Under the pieces are notes generated by a model. The model searched no databases. It had not been told where the DNA came from and saw nothing but the letters and a program-made list of their open reading frames with translations. 43,981 nt of DNA from Saprospiraceae bacterium (lineage in GTDB: Bacteria; Bacteroidota; Bacteroidia; Chitinophagales; Saprospiraceae), in NCBI GenBank assembly GCA_022448995.1, contig JAKVCT010000011.1, forward strand, positions 1 through 43,981. The letters run 5' to 3'. A program made the position numbers and the translations under genes. This document shows positions 35,517-43,905 of this stretch, one piece after another (positions within the stretch are counted from its first letter, which is position 1; each line of letters begins with the position of its first letter).

Positions 35517-36620
35517 ATGGGGAAAAAATATATCATCGGACTTTTCACAATTGCTTTAGCAATTTCTGCATGTAAGAAAGACAAAGGAGAATACACAGTC
35601 CCTACTACTTACAATTTCGAAAACGTTAGCTACAGTGGTCAAACTGATCGTCTAAACATGATGGAAGAAATGACTACTTATATGAAAACGGCTCATAGTA
35701 ATGGTGCCGCAGCATTGGATGCAACTAAGCTGAAAGATATGTATAGCAACAGTAATAGTCAGTTTACAGATGCAAACTTAAACTCTAGTACCAAGCAAAT
35801 CAAGAGTAAAACAATCTCTTCTATGCAAGCTAATTTTGAGTCATACATGGATGCAATTGTTGTAGCAAGTCAGTCTACGTCAGAAACAGCTGCTGATGGC
35901 CAAGCAGGTATCATGACAAAGGTAGATGGATCAAGTAGTTATTTGTTGAACGCAAATGGTGTAGAGCTAACTCAAATTATCGAGAAAGGATTAATGGGAG
36001 CTTGTTTCTATTACCAAGGAACAGCAGTTTATCTAGGTTCTGGTAAAATGGATGTAGATAATGAAACTGTTGTAGAAGGAGAAGGAACAGAGATGGAGCA
36101 TCACTGGGATGAGGCATTCGGTTACTTTGGTGTAGCTACTGATTTCCCTACTAATGTTGCTGATGTTAGATTTTGGGGTAAATACTGCAACAAAAGAAAT
36201 GAGCTTTTAGGTACTAATGCTACTCTAATGGATGGTTTCTTGAAAGGTCGTGCAGCTATTTCTAACAATGATTTGACAAGTAGAGATGAGGCGATCACAA
36301 CTATCCAAACTAATTGGGAAATCGTTTGTGCAGCAACTGCAATTAACTACCTAAACAGTTCTAAGTCTAATTTGACTTCAGATCCAGCAGCAGCACACCA
36401 CGGTCTTTCTGAAGCTTATGCATTCATCATGAGTCTTAAGTATGGAGCTGTAAAATCATTGACAGATGCTCAAGTTAATAGTATTTTGACTGCTTTGGCA
36501 GGTTCTGATGATCCATTACAAGCAAACTTGTATGGTGTAACTGAAACTAAAATTGACGCTGCTGTTAATTCTTTAGCTGGTTATTACTCTTCTTTGGAAA
36601 GTGTAAAAACACAGTTGTAA
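35517..36620 (+). CDS. DUF4856 domain lipoprotein
   Basis: 367-residue lipoprotein. The signal is M-G-K-K-Y-I-I-G-L-F with lipobox A-I-S-A-C (Cys19), followed by K-K-D-K, which may act as a surface-export signal in Bacteroidota. The mature part matches DUF4856: Y-N-F-E-N-V-S-Y-S-G-Q near 32-42, a helical body, and H-H-W-D-E-A-F-G-Y-F-G near 196-206. These proteins usually sit next to imelysin-type lipoproteins in putative iron uptake loci, as here. It probably binds or processes a ligand outside the cell; no enzymatic activity is known. A hairpin terminator separates it from the imelysin gene. Confidence 0.85.
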   Translation: MGKKYIIGLFTIALAISACKKDKGEYTVPTTYNFENVSYSGQTDRLNMMEEMTTYMKTAHSNGAAALDATKLKDMYSNSNSQFTDANLNSSTKQIKSKTISSMQANFESYMDAIVVASQSTSETAADGQAGIMTKVDGSSSYLLNANGVELTQIIEKGLMGACFYYQGTAVYLGSGKMDVDNETVVEGEGTEMEHHWDEAFGYFGVATDFPTNVADVRFWGKYCNKRNELLGTNATLMDGFLKGRAAISNNDLTSRDEAITTIQTNWEIVCAATAINYLNSSKSNLTSDPAAAHHGLSEAYAFIMSLKYGAVKSLTDAQVNSILTALAGSDDPLQANLYGVTETKIDAAVNSLAGYYSSLESVKTQL

Positions 36621-36852
36621 TAAACTCATAGTATATGAGGTTTGAGTTTTATTTACTATAAATTATTAAGGCTAAAGCTTCATATCTTATCAAGATAAGT
36701 AGAATTATAGTTTCTTGCAGATACACGTTCCTATTTTTTATAAATCATTAGTAATCTTAGTAATACATAACCTTACTATATCTTGATTGGTAAAATTTAT
36801 ATAAAAAAACGAATGATTTATACAAAAAGATACTGTAAATATTGATTTTTTG

Positions 36853-36895
36853 GCGAAGGACTCTATACTATATAGGGTTCTTCGCTTTTGGCTTT
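36853..36895 (+). terminator. Terminator/attenuator between DUF4856 and imelysin genes
   Basis: A 15-bp stem with two G-U pairs (GCGAAGGACTCTATA at 36853-36867 with TATAGGGTTCTTCGC at 36871-36885), then TTTTGGCTTTTTATT. It lies about 55 bp before the imelysin start, so it could limit read-through and set a ratio between the two products. Confidence 0.7.
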
Positions 36896-36942
36896 TTATT
36901 GTATTGCGAGCATTCTTAATTATATAAGTTAATAATAATAAC

Positions 36943-38100
36943 ATGAATCGTCCTTTTTATTTTATGATTATAGCACTTTTCGCCTTTGGAGCCTGTGATA
37001 ACGGTGGAGGTGATCCTTGTGCTACCGATTTTGATGAACTTAGTCTATTATCCAATGTTGGCAACAATATTATTTTGCCAAGGTATCAGACCTTAGATAC
37101 TAAGGTTGAAGAAATGAATACTGCAGTCCTAGCATTCACGGCCTCTCCTAGTACCACAACATTAAACGATCTACGAACGAAGTGGAAAGATGCAAATCTA
37201 GCTTGGCAAAATGCCTATATTTTTGAATTTGGTCCTGCAGAAACTAATGATTTGAGAAATCAGATTGGTAATTTTCCGGCTTATATAGATCCAATTGATG
37301 AGGCGATCAGTTCAGGTACCTTTGATATCAATACACCTGATTATGCCTTTGCACGTGGTTTTGCTGCTATGGATTATTTACTTTTTGGATTGAATGTAAC
37401 TGATCTTAATGCTGATGCAACTCTAGTGGAGAACGAAATTCTTGCGGCCTATACAGATAATACTTCAAGTGATAATGCTAAGCAATACTTAGAAGATGTG
37501 AGTGCAGCTATCTTAAGTAAAGTTCGTTCAACTTATGATGGCTGGAAAGCGGACGGGGGAAACTACATCAATGTCTTTACTACAACAAAAGGTATAGCAG
37601 CTGGTTCTCCAATGAGTTTACTGATCAATCAATACAATGCAGCATATGAGTTATTCAAAAATGACAAATTGGGTGACCCAATTGGTGCGAAAGTGAGCTA
37701 TCTAGCTTCCCCTACTGCTGTAGAAGCTTACCATAGTAAATATTCACTAGATCTAATTAAAGAAGCTGTACTAGCGTCTAAAGCTCTGTTCTTAGGTCAA
37801 TCAGAAAGCAATACTTCTAATGGGATTGGTTTAGATGATTACTTAGCTACAGTTAATACCGAAAAAGATGGAACAAACCTAGAAGTAACGATTATTGAAC
37901 AATATGATTTGTTAATAAATGAGTTAAATAACCTCACTGCAACTTCTATGGCAGACGCAATTGCAGATAATGCAGAATTCGAAAAATTAAAAGCAGTTTA
38001 TGGAGCTGCTCAGAATATGGTAGTGTTTATCAAAACTGATATGCCATCAGTACTTTGTGTAGATATCAATTATGTTGATAATACTGACGATGGAGATTAG
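36943..38100 (+). CDS. Imelysin family (M75-like) lipoprotein
   Basis: 385-residue lipoprotein with lipobox F-G-A-C (Cys18) and an acidic/Gly linker. The body is helical and matches the imelysin/insulin-cleaving-protease-like family: W-K-D-A-N-L-A-W-Q-N near 86-95, F-G-P-A-E-T-N near 99-105, and A-R-G-F-A-A-M-D-Y-L-L-F-G near 142-154. The G-x-H-x-x-E motif of classical imelysins reads G-F-A-A-M-D here, so a metal-dependent peptidase role is doubtful. Family members such as EfeO and IrpA bind iron. It is paired with DUF4856 upstream. The membrane HTTM-domain and TonB-receptor genes often found downstream are absent. Confidence 0.85.
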   Translation: MNRPFYFMIIALFAFGACDNGGGDPCATDFDELSLLSNVGNNIILPRYQTLDTKVEEMNTAVLAFTASPSTTTLNDLRTKWKDANLAWQNAYIFEFGPAETNDLRNQIGNFPAYIDPIDEAISSGTFDINTPDYAFARGFAAMDYLLFGLNVTDLNADATLVENEILAAYTDNTSSDNAKQYLEDVSAAILSKVRSTYDGWKADGGNYINVFTTTKGIAAGSPMSLLINQYNAAYELFKNDKLGDPIGAKVSYLASPTAVEAYHSKYSLDLIKEAVLASKALFLGQSESNTSNGIGLDDYLATVNTEKDGTNLEVTIIEQYDLLINELNNLTATSMADAIADNAEFEKLKAVYGAAQNMVVFIKTDMPSVLCVDINYVDNTDDGD

Positions 38101-38151
38101 GATACCAAACGCTGCGGATACCTTACACTATTAATGCAAGTCGTAGCTCAC

Positions 38152-38196
38152 AAAGCTCTTTTATCTTTATTGTCAAGATAAAAGAGCTTTTTTTGT
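38152..38196 (+). terminator. Terminator after the imelysin gene
   Basis: A 16-bp perfect stem (AAAGCTCTTTTATCTT with AAGATAAAAGAGCTTT, 7-base loop) followed by TTTTTGTG. Confidence 0.9.
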
Positions 38197-38208
38197 GTTT
38201 TTTTGCTT

Positions 38209-38246
38209 TATTTTTATTAAATCTAAATAAAAATAGTATCTTTACA
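38209..38246 (+). promoter_or_regulatory. Dyad and promoter-like box before an orphan terminator
   Basis: TATTTTTATT (38209-38218) and AATAAAAATA (38226-38235) form a perfect 10-bp dyad with a 7-base spacer. A TATCTTTA box close to TAnnTTTG follows at 38237-38244. The next 110 bases have no reading frame but end in the strong terminator at 38357-38391. Confidence 0.35.
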
Positions 38247-38356
38247 CTAACAATGATAACCTAGTTAAATAATACATTTCCAATTAAATTTGTCTGTACA
38301 AGAAATCTTAAATTTACTCCAAGACCTATTCCATTCTTTTTTATGTCCCTTTTGGT

Positions 38357-38391
38357 AAAAGCTTGGCAACTGCCAAGCTTTTCCTTTTTTT
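38357..38391 (+). terminator. Orphan strong terminator
   Basis: A perfect 12-bp stem with a 2-base nominal loop (AAAAGCTTGGCA-AC-TGCCAAGCTTTT), then CCTTTTTTTATTT on the plus strand. No plus-strand gene lies between it and the imelysin terminator. It could also help stop transcription of the convergent minus-strand gene. Confidence 0.75.
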
Positions 38392-39472
38392 ATTTAATTT
38401 TCATTTCTAATTCAGAAATATCTTTTATCCAAATTTCTGCTTCTTCTTTGAATTCTGCATTTGCATCATCTCCCAAGTAAAGATTCTTATCCTCATCTAT
38501 CCACTGAATTAATTTTCCATCATCAAAATAATATCTATTCTCTGAAACTGTTGTTTTATTCTCATCAAAAGCTTCTATCCCCTCTTCTCCTACAGCTGTA
38601 ATTGGGCTATTGTATTGATAATCTGCTCTATACACAAAAAACACTTCATCATTCCAAATATAATAATCATTGACAGCCTTGCCCATTTCACCATAATAAG
38701 TAATGTATACACGTCTAAGTTGATTTCCATCATAATAACACTTCACATCAGCACCTTCTGAAGAAAAACCATAAAGATCTTTTTCCGTTTTTCTGTAATC
38801 ATGTTTACAACGACTAACAATACTACGGTATTTATTCTTGATAGATTGGATAATGTTTTCTTCTGCATCCAATTTTATAATGTCCCACTCTCCTGCTCGC
38901 TTAGCTAGACTCGAATGCCTTTTATAAGTAATGGTATTATTATCTTGAAACTTAAAATCACTGGTAGAACAGCCACTCCCACATTCATAAAAAATAGGCA
39001 CATCAAATAGTTGAGTTCCTATGGCATTCTTTCTGTTATCTAGAGAAAGGACTACAATTCGCTCCTTATTGATCCCAAAATCTTTATGTCCACCTTGAGT
39101 AATCAATACAAACATCAACTTTTGCTTATCTTCTGAGAATTTGAAATTTGAAATTCCCTCAATATGACTAATCTCAGGTCTATAATCAGTCGTAGGAAAT
39201 TGATATACTGGAAAATCTTCTGAAGTAGTTACATTAAAAATTCTGACTGTGCTGTTTTTGGTATAAACTAAATGAGGTTCATTATACATAGCACTACCTT
39301 CAAAACTTGACATTCCTAATTGTTTGTGAATCTGGAGATCTTTACCATTTTCATCTAGTAGTTTATATTCATAATCAGAGGCATGGCCCCATTCTAATTT
39401 AAGCTCATAATTTTGTGCAATTAAAGGGGTAATAAATAGTGTAAGTATTAAGGTCTTGAACAGAGTTTGCAT
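38390..39472 (-). CDS. Secreted hypothetical protein
   Basis: 360-residue protein with a signal peptide at about 1-19 (ending P-L-I-A-Q). The body alternates short beta strands, with hints of propeller-like repeats in the first half (F-K-F-S-E-D-K-Q-K-L-M-F-V, F-K-F-Q-D-N-N-T-I-T-Y), as in proteins that read 'observed state' strings. A C-G-S-G-C pair near 169-173 could form a disulfide. The C-terminal part contains several tyrosine-rich strands. No sorting domain and no recognised family. It probably sits in the periplasm or outside. Confidence 0.7.
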   Translation of the reverse strand: MQTLFKTLILTLFITPLIAQNYELKLEWGHASDYEYKLLDENGKDLQIHKQLGMSSFEGSAMYNEPHLVYTKNSTVRIFNVTTSEDFPVYQFPTTDYRPEISHIEGISNFKFSEDKQKLMFVLITQGGHKDFGINKERIVVLSLDNRKNAIGTQLFDVPIFYECGSGCSTSDFKFQDNNTITYKRHSSLAKRAGEWDIIKLDAEENIIQSIKNKYRSIVSRCKHDYRKTEKDLYGFSSEGADVKCYYDGNQLRRVYITYYGEMGKAVNDYYIWNDEVFFVYRADYQYNSPITAVGEEGIEAFDENKTTVSENRYYFDDGKLIQWIDEDKNLYLGDDANAEFKEEAEIWIKDISELEMKIK

Positions 39473-39787
39473 GCTAAAATAAAATATTAGTTAGGTAATA
39501 ACGATTATAAATTTTGCTTACAATTGGACAAGAATAATACCATAGATATTACAAAAAAACAATTATTGAGTATTTGGTATCGAAGCAAAAAAAAATGAAA
39601 CTATACATTGATTATCTGGTTTTAGGTCTATGCAGTATTCAAAATCCAATCTATTTATCTTAAAATCAGTGCTAGCTTCTCTAAACTCTGCGAAAACAAC
39701 TAAACAATTCTCTATCTAGCTGTTTAAAAATAAGACTATAGTCCAAATTATTCATAAAACTTAGGGAAGTATTAGTATTTTTGCGCC
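39473..39787. other. Intergenic between divergent genes
   Basis: 315 AT-rich bases between a divergent gene pair. Apart from the lnt promoter box at 39776-39783 I see nothing. Confidence 0.55.
39776..39783 (+). promoter_or_regulatory. -7 box immediately before lnt
   Basis: TATTTTTG matches TAnnTTTG and ends 4 bp before the ATG at 39788. Transcription would start at or near the start codon, implying a nearly leaderless mRNA, unless the real promoter is further upstream. Confidence 0.4.
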
Positions 39788-41656
39788 ATGAAGAATTTAC
39801 CACCAATGTATCGCCTACTCATTGCCATCTTAGGCATTGGAACCGGAATAGGAATTTTAATGTATATGCGTCAATTGACCGAAAGCAAAGAACTTTGGGG
39901 AAGTCTCCCCTTGTGGTTTTGGATCAGCTTCTGGACAGGTACACTATTTTTAGTTAGTGCTAGAAAATCTTGGAAGAACATCCAACTTATTTTAGCGAGT
40001 TCTGCCGCAGGAGTTTTGCTCTCGTTGGGCTTTGTGCCCATGCCCTTTTTTGTGACGATGTTTATAGGATTTATTCCTTTACTTTGGGTAGAACGTCAAT
40101 TGATTGCTAACCATTCGGGCACTCGGACAGGACAGATATTTCTCTACAGTTTCAACACTTTTTTGATATGGAACTTCCTAAGTACTTATTGGGTAATTAA
40201 TACAGGTTTTGTAGCAGGCATGATTGCCAATGTATTGAATGCTGTTCTTATGACCATACCTTTTATGTTCTATCATATTGCACGTCAATATCATGATCCT
40301 AAAGTCGGTGCTATCGCCTTGGTATCCTACTGGCTTGCCTTTGAATATGGCCATATGCAATGGGAAATTTCTTGGCCTTGGTTGACCCTTGGAAATAGTT
40401 TTGCCCATATGCCTTGGGCTGTTCAGTGGTATGAATATACCGGAGTTTTTGGAGGTAGCTTATGGATTTTAGGACTCAATGTTATCCTTGCACAACGCTT
40501 CTTTACAGTACTAGACCAATTAGAAGATAAATCCTTGGGGAATATTGTCCAAAGTTTTGCAAAAGCTTGGCTCTGGCAACCTCTGCTATTACTAAGTTTG
40601 CCTATTGTGGTTTCAGTAATCACTTACTTTACCTATAACGAAGGTACAGGAAAAGAAATAGAAGTAGTAAGTGTTCAACCTAACTATGAGCCACACTATG
40701 AGAAGTTCAACTATGCCAAGTATTCCGAAGCAGACCAGCTGAATCGCTGTCTAGACTTAGCTTCTCCTCTTCTTAGTCCAGCTACTGACTATTTACTCTT
40801 ACCTGAGACTATGTTTTGGGGAATTGATTTAGATAGAATGGAAGCTTCCAAGATGATTCGTCTAATGCAAGATTTTGTAAAACAATATCCTAATCTCAAT
40901 ATCATTGTAGGTGTTTCTGCAGCACAGCTTTTTAATAGTACAAAAGGCTACGTCCCGCCCAAAGCAAAAGAAACAAAATATCGAATAGATGGTGAATATT
41001 ACGATAGAATAGAAACCTATAATGTAGCATTACAAATTAATAATGAATCAGATAGTATTCCTGTATATAAAAAATCAAAACTAGTAGTTGGTGCCGAAAA
41101 TATACCCTATGTGAGTAAGTTACCTATGTTCAAGAATCTGATCTTAGATCTAGGAGGTGCCAGTGGTATGGGACTAGGTACACAAGCTTATCGTACAGCT
41201 TTTAACTCAAAAGCTGGTCGTGTGGGACCACTAATTTGTTATGAATCTGTTTATGGTGGTTTTGTAACTAATTATATAAGTCGTTTTGGTGCACAAGTAC
41301 TATTTGTTGTTACCAATGATGGCTGGTGGGACAATTCTCCAGGACATGTACAACATATGCATTTTTCAAGACTCCGTGCTATCGAAAATAGGCGCTCTGT
41401 TGTACGCTCTGCTAACACAGGTATTTCTTGTTTTATTAATAGTAAAGGAGATATTATTAGCCAAACTAAATATGATGAGCCTATTGCCTTGAAAGAAAAG
41501 ATTCGCTTAGATGATCGAATAACTTTCTACACTAAATATAAAGATCTTATCGCTCGAATTTCTATCCTTATGGCAGCACTTCTAGCCCTTTCTTCCTTTG
41601 TAAAAAAATGGCAAATTTCACGAGGTATTGAGACCAAAGGCAAAAAAAGAGACTAG
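39788..41656 (+). CDS. lnt: Apolipoprotein N-acyltransferase
   Basis: 622-residue inner-membrane enzyme that adds the third acyl chain to the N-terminal Cys of lipoproteins. About seven hydrophobic segments lie in the first 285 residues and one near the C-terminus. The nitrilase-like periplasmic domain between them has the full catalytic triad: Glu340 in L-P-E-T-M-F-W-G, Lys429 in Y-K-K-S-K-L-V and Cys484 in L-I-C-Y-E-S-V-Y. It is longer than E. coli Lnt (512), with extra sequence before Lys429 (an insertion around residues 385-420). Bacteroidota lipoproteins such as those encoded nearby would be its substrates. It stands alone on this strand. Confidence 0.93.
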   Translation: MKNLPPMYRLLIAILGIGTGIGILMYMRQLTESKELWGSLPLWFWISFWTGTLFLVSARKSWKNIQLILASSAAGVLLSLGFVPMPFFVTMFIGFIPLLWVERQLIANHSGTRTGQIFLYSFNTFLIWNFLSTYWVINTGFVAGMIANVLNAVLMTIPFMFYHIARQYHDPKVGAIALVSYWLAFEYGHMQWEISWPWLTLGNSFAHMPWAVQWYEYTGVFGGSLWILGLNVILAQRFFTVLDQLEDKSLGNIVQSFAKAWLWQPLLLLSLPIVVSVITYFTYNEGTGKEIEVVSVQPNYEPHYEKFNYAKYSEADQLNRCLDLASPLLSPATDYLLLPETMFWGIDLDRMEASKMIRLMQDFVKQYPNLNIIVGVSAAQLFNSTKGYVPPKAKETKYRIDGEYYDRIETYNVALQINNESDSIPVYKKSKLVVGAENIPYVSKLPMFKNLILDLGGASGMGLGTQAYRTAFNSKAGRVGPLICYESVYGGFVTNYISRFGAQVLFVVTNDGWWDNSPGHVQHMHFSRLRAIENRRSVVRSANTGISCFINSKGDIISQTKYDEPIALKEKIRLDDRITFYTKYKDLIARISILMAALLALSSFVKKWQISRGIETKGKKRD

Positions 41657-41679
41657 ATAGAAATCTACTTTGGGAGGGT

Positions 41680-41865
41680 TGCTTCGCAGAGCACTTCGTG
41701 GTTCTGTATTAAGCATATTTCTTCTTTCACCTTTTGCCATTCTGCGAGAGCTTGTGCCAAGAGGCACAAAAGTAGAGCAAAGTAAAAGGTGACCAAAAAG
41801 TCTAGGACTCTCTTATTTTATAATTGGTCACTTGTTAATTCTTGAGAATTAACAAGTGACCAATT
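41680..41865 (-). repeat. Structured repeat R1, inverted copy 3
   Basis: Reverse complement of the 1-196 region, with moderate divergence. It ends in a perfect 21-bp inverted repeat with a 2-base centre (AATTGGTCACTTGTTAATTCT at 41822-41842 with its complement at 41845-41865). The internal hairpin reads TTGTGCC-TCTT-GGCACAA on the minus strand where copy 1 has TTGTACC-TCTT-GGTACAA, a compensatory pair change. The dispersed motif occupies 41679-41702. Confidence 0.8.
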
Positions 41866-41900
41866 TGGGGTAGCTTTTGCTAAGTTTTTAGCGAAACTGA

Positions 41901-41933
41901 GTCCTGCTTGTTACGTTTGACAGGACATTTTTT
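41901..41933 (+). terminator. Possible lnt terminator displaced by the repeat
   Basis: Stem GTCCTG (41901-41906) with CAGGAC (41921-41926) followed by ATTTTTTC. It lies 245 bp after the lnt stop, with repeat R1 in between. Confidence 0.55.
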
Positions 41934-41967
41934 CACATGATTTATCCAAACTCTAAAAAGAAATTAG

Positions 41968-42011
41968 TTTCACTGAGCCCTTCGGGGTTTACTTCGTAGA
42001 GCCCTTCGTAA
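41968..42011 (-). repeat. Two dispersed-motif copies in tandem
   Basis: Reverse complements CCCCGAAGGGCTCAGTGAAA (41968-41989) and CGAAGGGCTCTACGAAGTAA (41988-42011), adjacent to each other and reaching the stop codon of the minus-strand gene at 42012. Confidence 0.65.
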
Positions 42012-42698
42012 TTAGAATTTATAATTATCTTTTTCTTCTTGCTCCTCTTCTTCCTTAGTTTTTTTCTTCTTAAATGACTTGAAGAATCTAGACCAAGCAA
42101 TTGGATCTGTAATTCCAATAGGTTTCACCTGTCCATCATAAGAAAAGTCACGTGCCTGTGCTCTTAAATAATGTGTTGCATTTTCACGACTATCCATCGA
42201 ACTCGAAGCAGCAATCGCCATCAAACGGCTTTGCTCTAAGTTTTCCTTGGCGACATCTTCCAATTCCATTGCACGAGTAGGATCCATTGCCAAGAACTCG
42301 GCTCTCAAATTATCTCTATCAGGCCATGGGAATACTAGAATCTCTTCTACTTCTTCTATCTTAGGTTCTAAAGTTACTAATAAACTCTTGTGATACCCCT
42401 CTGTTTCTTGGGGTACTGTAATAGAGAATGATTCAAATCCAACTGCACTAAAAATCAGTGTTTCTCCTTTTTTTACCACAATAGAATACATGCCTTTATA
42501 GTTTGCATAAGTTCCCCTTGCTGAGTTTTCTACAGCTACTGTTGCAAAAGGAATATATTCTCTTGTATTATTTGTGCCTTTATCTACTAAAACAAATCCT
42601 GTAATTTCGATAATATCAGATTCTTGTCCCTTTTGAGCTTGAGTCTCAGTCATACCCAAAGTAAAAAGCAATAAAAGTGCAAAAAGTTTATAAGTCAT
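42012..42698 (-). CDS. Carboxypeptidase-regulatory-like domain protein
   Basis: 228-residue secreted protein. Signal peptide about 1-21 (ending T-Q-A-Q). Residues 30-115 form a carboxypeptidase-D regulatory-like beta sandwich: I-T-G-F-V-L-V near 32, Y-I-P-F-A-T-V-A-V-E-N-S near 48-59, G-T-Y-A-N-Y-K-G-M-Y-S-I near 62-73 and F-S-A-V-G-F near 83-88. This is the domain found at the N-terminus of SusC-like receptors, here without a barrel. The rest is helical and ends in a very acidic/basic tail (K-K-K-K-T-K-E-E-E-E). Exact role unknown; it may bind at the outer membrane periplasmic side. Confidence 0.8.
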   Translation of the reverse strand: MTYKLFALLLLFTLGMTETQAQKGQESDIIEITGFVLVDKGTNNTREYIPFATVAVENSARGTYANYKGMYSIVVKKGETLIFSAVGFESFSITVPQETEGYHKSLLVTLEPKIEEVEEILVFPWPDRDNLRAEFLAMDPTRAMELEDVAKENLEQSRLMAIAASSSMDSRENATHYLRAQARDFSYDGQVKPIGITDPIAWSRFFKSFKKKKTKEEEEQEEKDNYKF

Positions 42699-42944
42699 AA
42701 TAGTTCTATTTTCTATAGATTTGAATTTTGCAAGAATACAAAATTAGTGTTATCGTCTTTCATTCATTCTCAGACTAATCAAACGAAGTACAATAAGAAA
42801 CTGTTGGGAACTTAACGTTCTGTTAACGATAAAAAACCAACAAGTATAATAATATAATTTCTTGATACTATTCAGTAGCTTTTAGAGCCATATATAACTA
42901 TCACATATACAGCACCAACAACTGACTTACTATAAATAAATCAA

Positions 42945-43514
42945 CTAACTTCTAAGTTGTTCGATAGAATGCAAACTAAGATCATTTTTATACAAGGCTA
43001 TTTTATAATTTTCCTTGACGGTATACTTATTTTCATCATGTTGAAAGGTTACCATAGCAGGTGTATTAAACAACATTAGATCACTATCCAATCCCAAGAC
43101 TGATCTAAAACCTAAGCTCACCGAAACATAAGTATACATTTGTTCCTCTATTTGCTCAAAGTCATAATCTCCCTTAGGCTCATTCATTTTGTACTCTAGG
43201 ATATAATCTTGTAATTTTATTCGGACGTGATACCCTTCGTAGTGTGTATATTTAGGAAAATATGCCTCCAAGATTTTTTTTCTAGTTTTATAAAAATCCC
43301 CTAGTTCTGCACTTCCCCAAATTCCTCTTTTTATAGGTTTTCCCCAGTAGACAAATTCATCGGTCTGGTATACAATAAACCAAGCTCCCAAAAGTACTTT
43401 TCTAGGAGGATTTGTCATCCGTTTCTTAAAGAAAAATTGGACACCTTTTTCCACAGCTCGGTCTAGCTGCTTTCCTTCTCTTACTTTACGTAATCGGATT
43501 CTTGAGCGAAACAT
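42945..43514 (-). CDS. Hypothetical protein
   Basis: 189-residue protein, rich in aromatic and basic residues. The start M-F-R-S-R-I-R-L-R-K-V-R-E-G-K gives a basic N-terminus without a signal peptide. A short hydrophobic stretch, V-L-L-G-A-W-F-I-V-Y, lies near 40-49 but is too short to be a clear membrane span. No family recognised. It may share a unit with the gene downstream (246 bp away), but there is no direct evidence for that. Confidence 0.6.
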   Translation of the reverse strand: MFRSRIRLRKVREGKQLDRAVEKGVQFFFKKRMTNPPRKVLLGAWFIVYQTDEFVYWGKPIKRGIWGSAELGDFYKTRKKILEAYFPKYTHYEGYHVRIKLQDYILEYKMNEPKGDYDFEQIEEQMYTYVSVSLGFRSVLGLDSDLMLFNTPAMVTFQHDENKYTVKENYKIALYKNDLSLHSIEQLRS

Positions 43515-43788
43515 GAAACATCAGGAATTAAAAATAGACAATCTAAATGGCATGTATTGTCTATGGGGGTTAGTCATAATAATATATTATAATAAGACTT
43601 TTTTCAGTAAAAAGAAACAATCCACTCAAATTTATTCTACTTGATTAAAGATTATTTAAGTGTTTTTTGTGGGGTGAGCAATTAGCATTTTTTAACTTAA
43701 TAAGGCAAAGGTTCTGCCTAATAACTCTTGAAAAAGTTCGGAGGTGCAGCCTACTGTGACAAGCTTTGCTGCCACCATAGCTATTAGG
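43515..43788. other. Intergenic, nothing recognised
   Basis: About 270 bases between the last gene and the direct repeat. A weak AGGCA/TGCCT hairpin near 43703 is the only structure. No reading frame of note. Confidence 0.5.
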
Positions 43789-43852
43789 GTAGGTTCTTTA
43801 ACATAGTTAGATTGAATAAAAGGCAATTTGTCGCCTAAAAAACTACTTGAAT
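43789..43852 (+). repeat. 60-bp direct repeat with boxA-like core, copy 2
   Basis: Same orientation and near-identical to 2012-2071, with an extra AGATT after the boxA-like GGTTCTTTAACA. It lies 50 bp before the intron 3' end. Confidence 0.75.
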
Positions 43853-43905
43853 ACACTTTATTATATAAGCTCTTTTCCTAAACATAGATAGGTCTACTTG
43901 AGATA

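Noticed and set aside
36738..36944. 68-codon minus-strand frame before the imelysin gene
   Set aside because: It overlaps the terminator hairpin and the imelysin leader; low-complexity translation.
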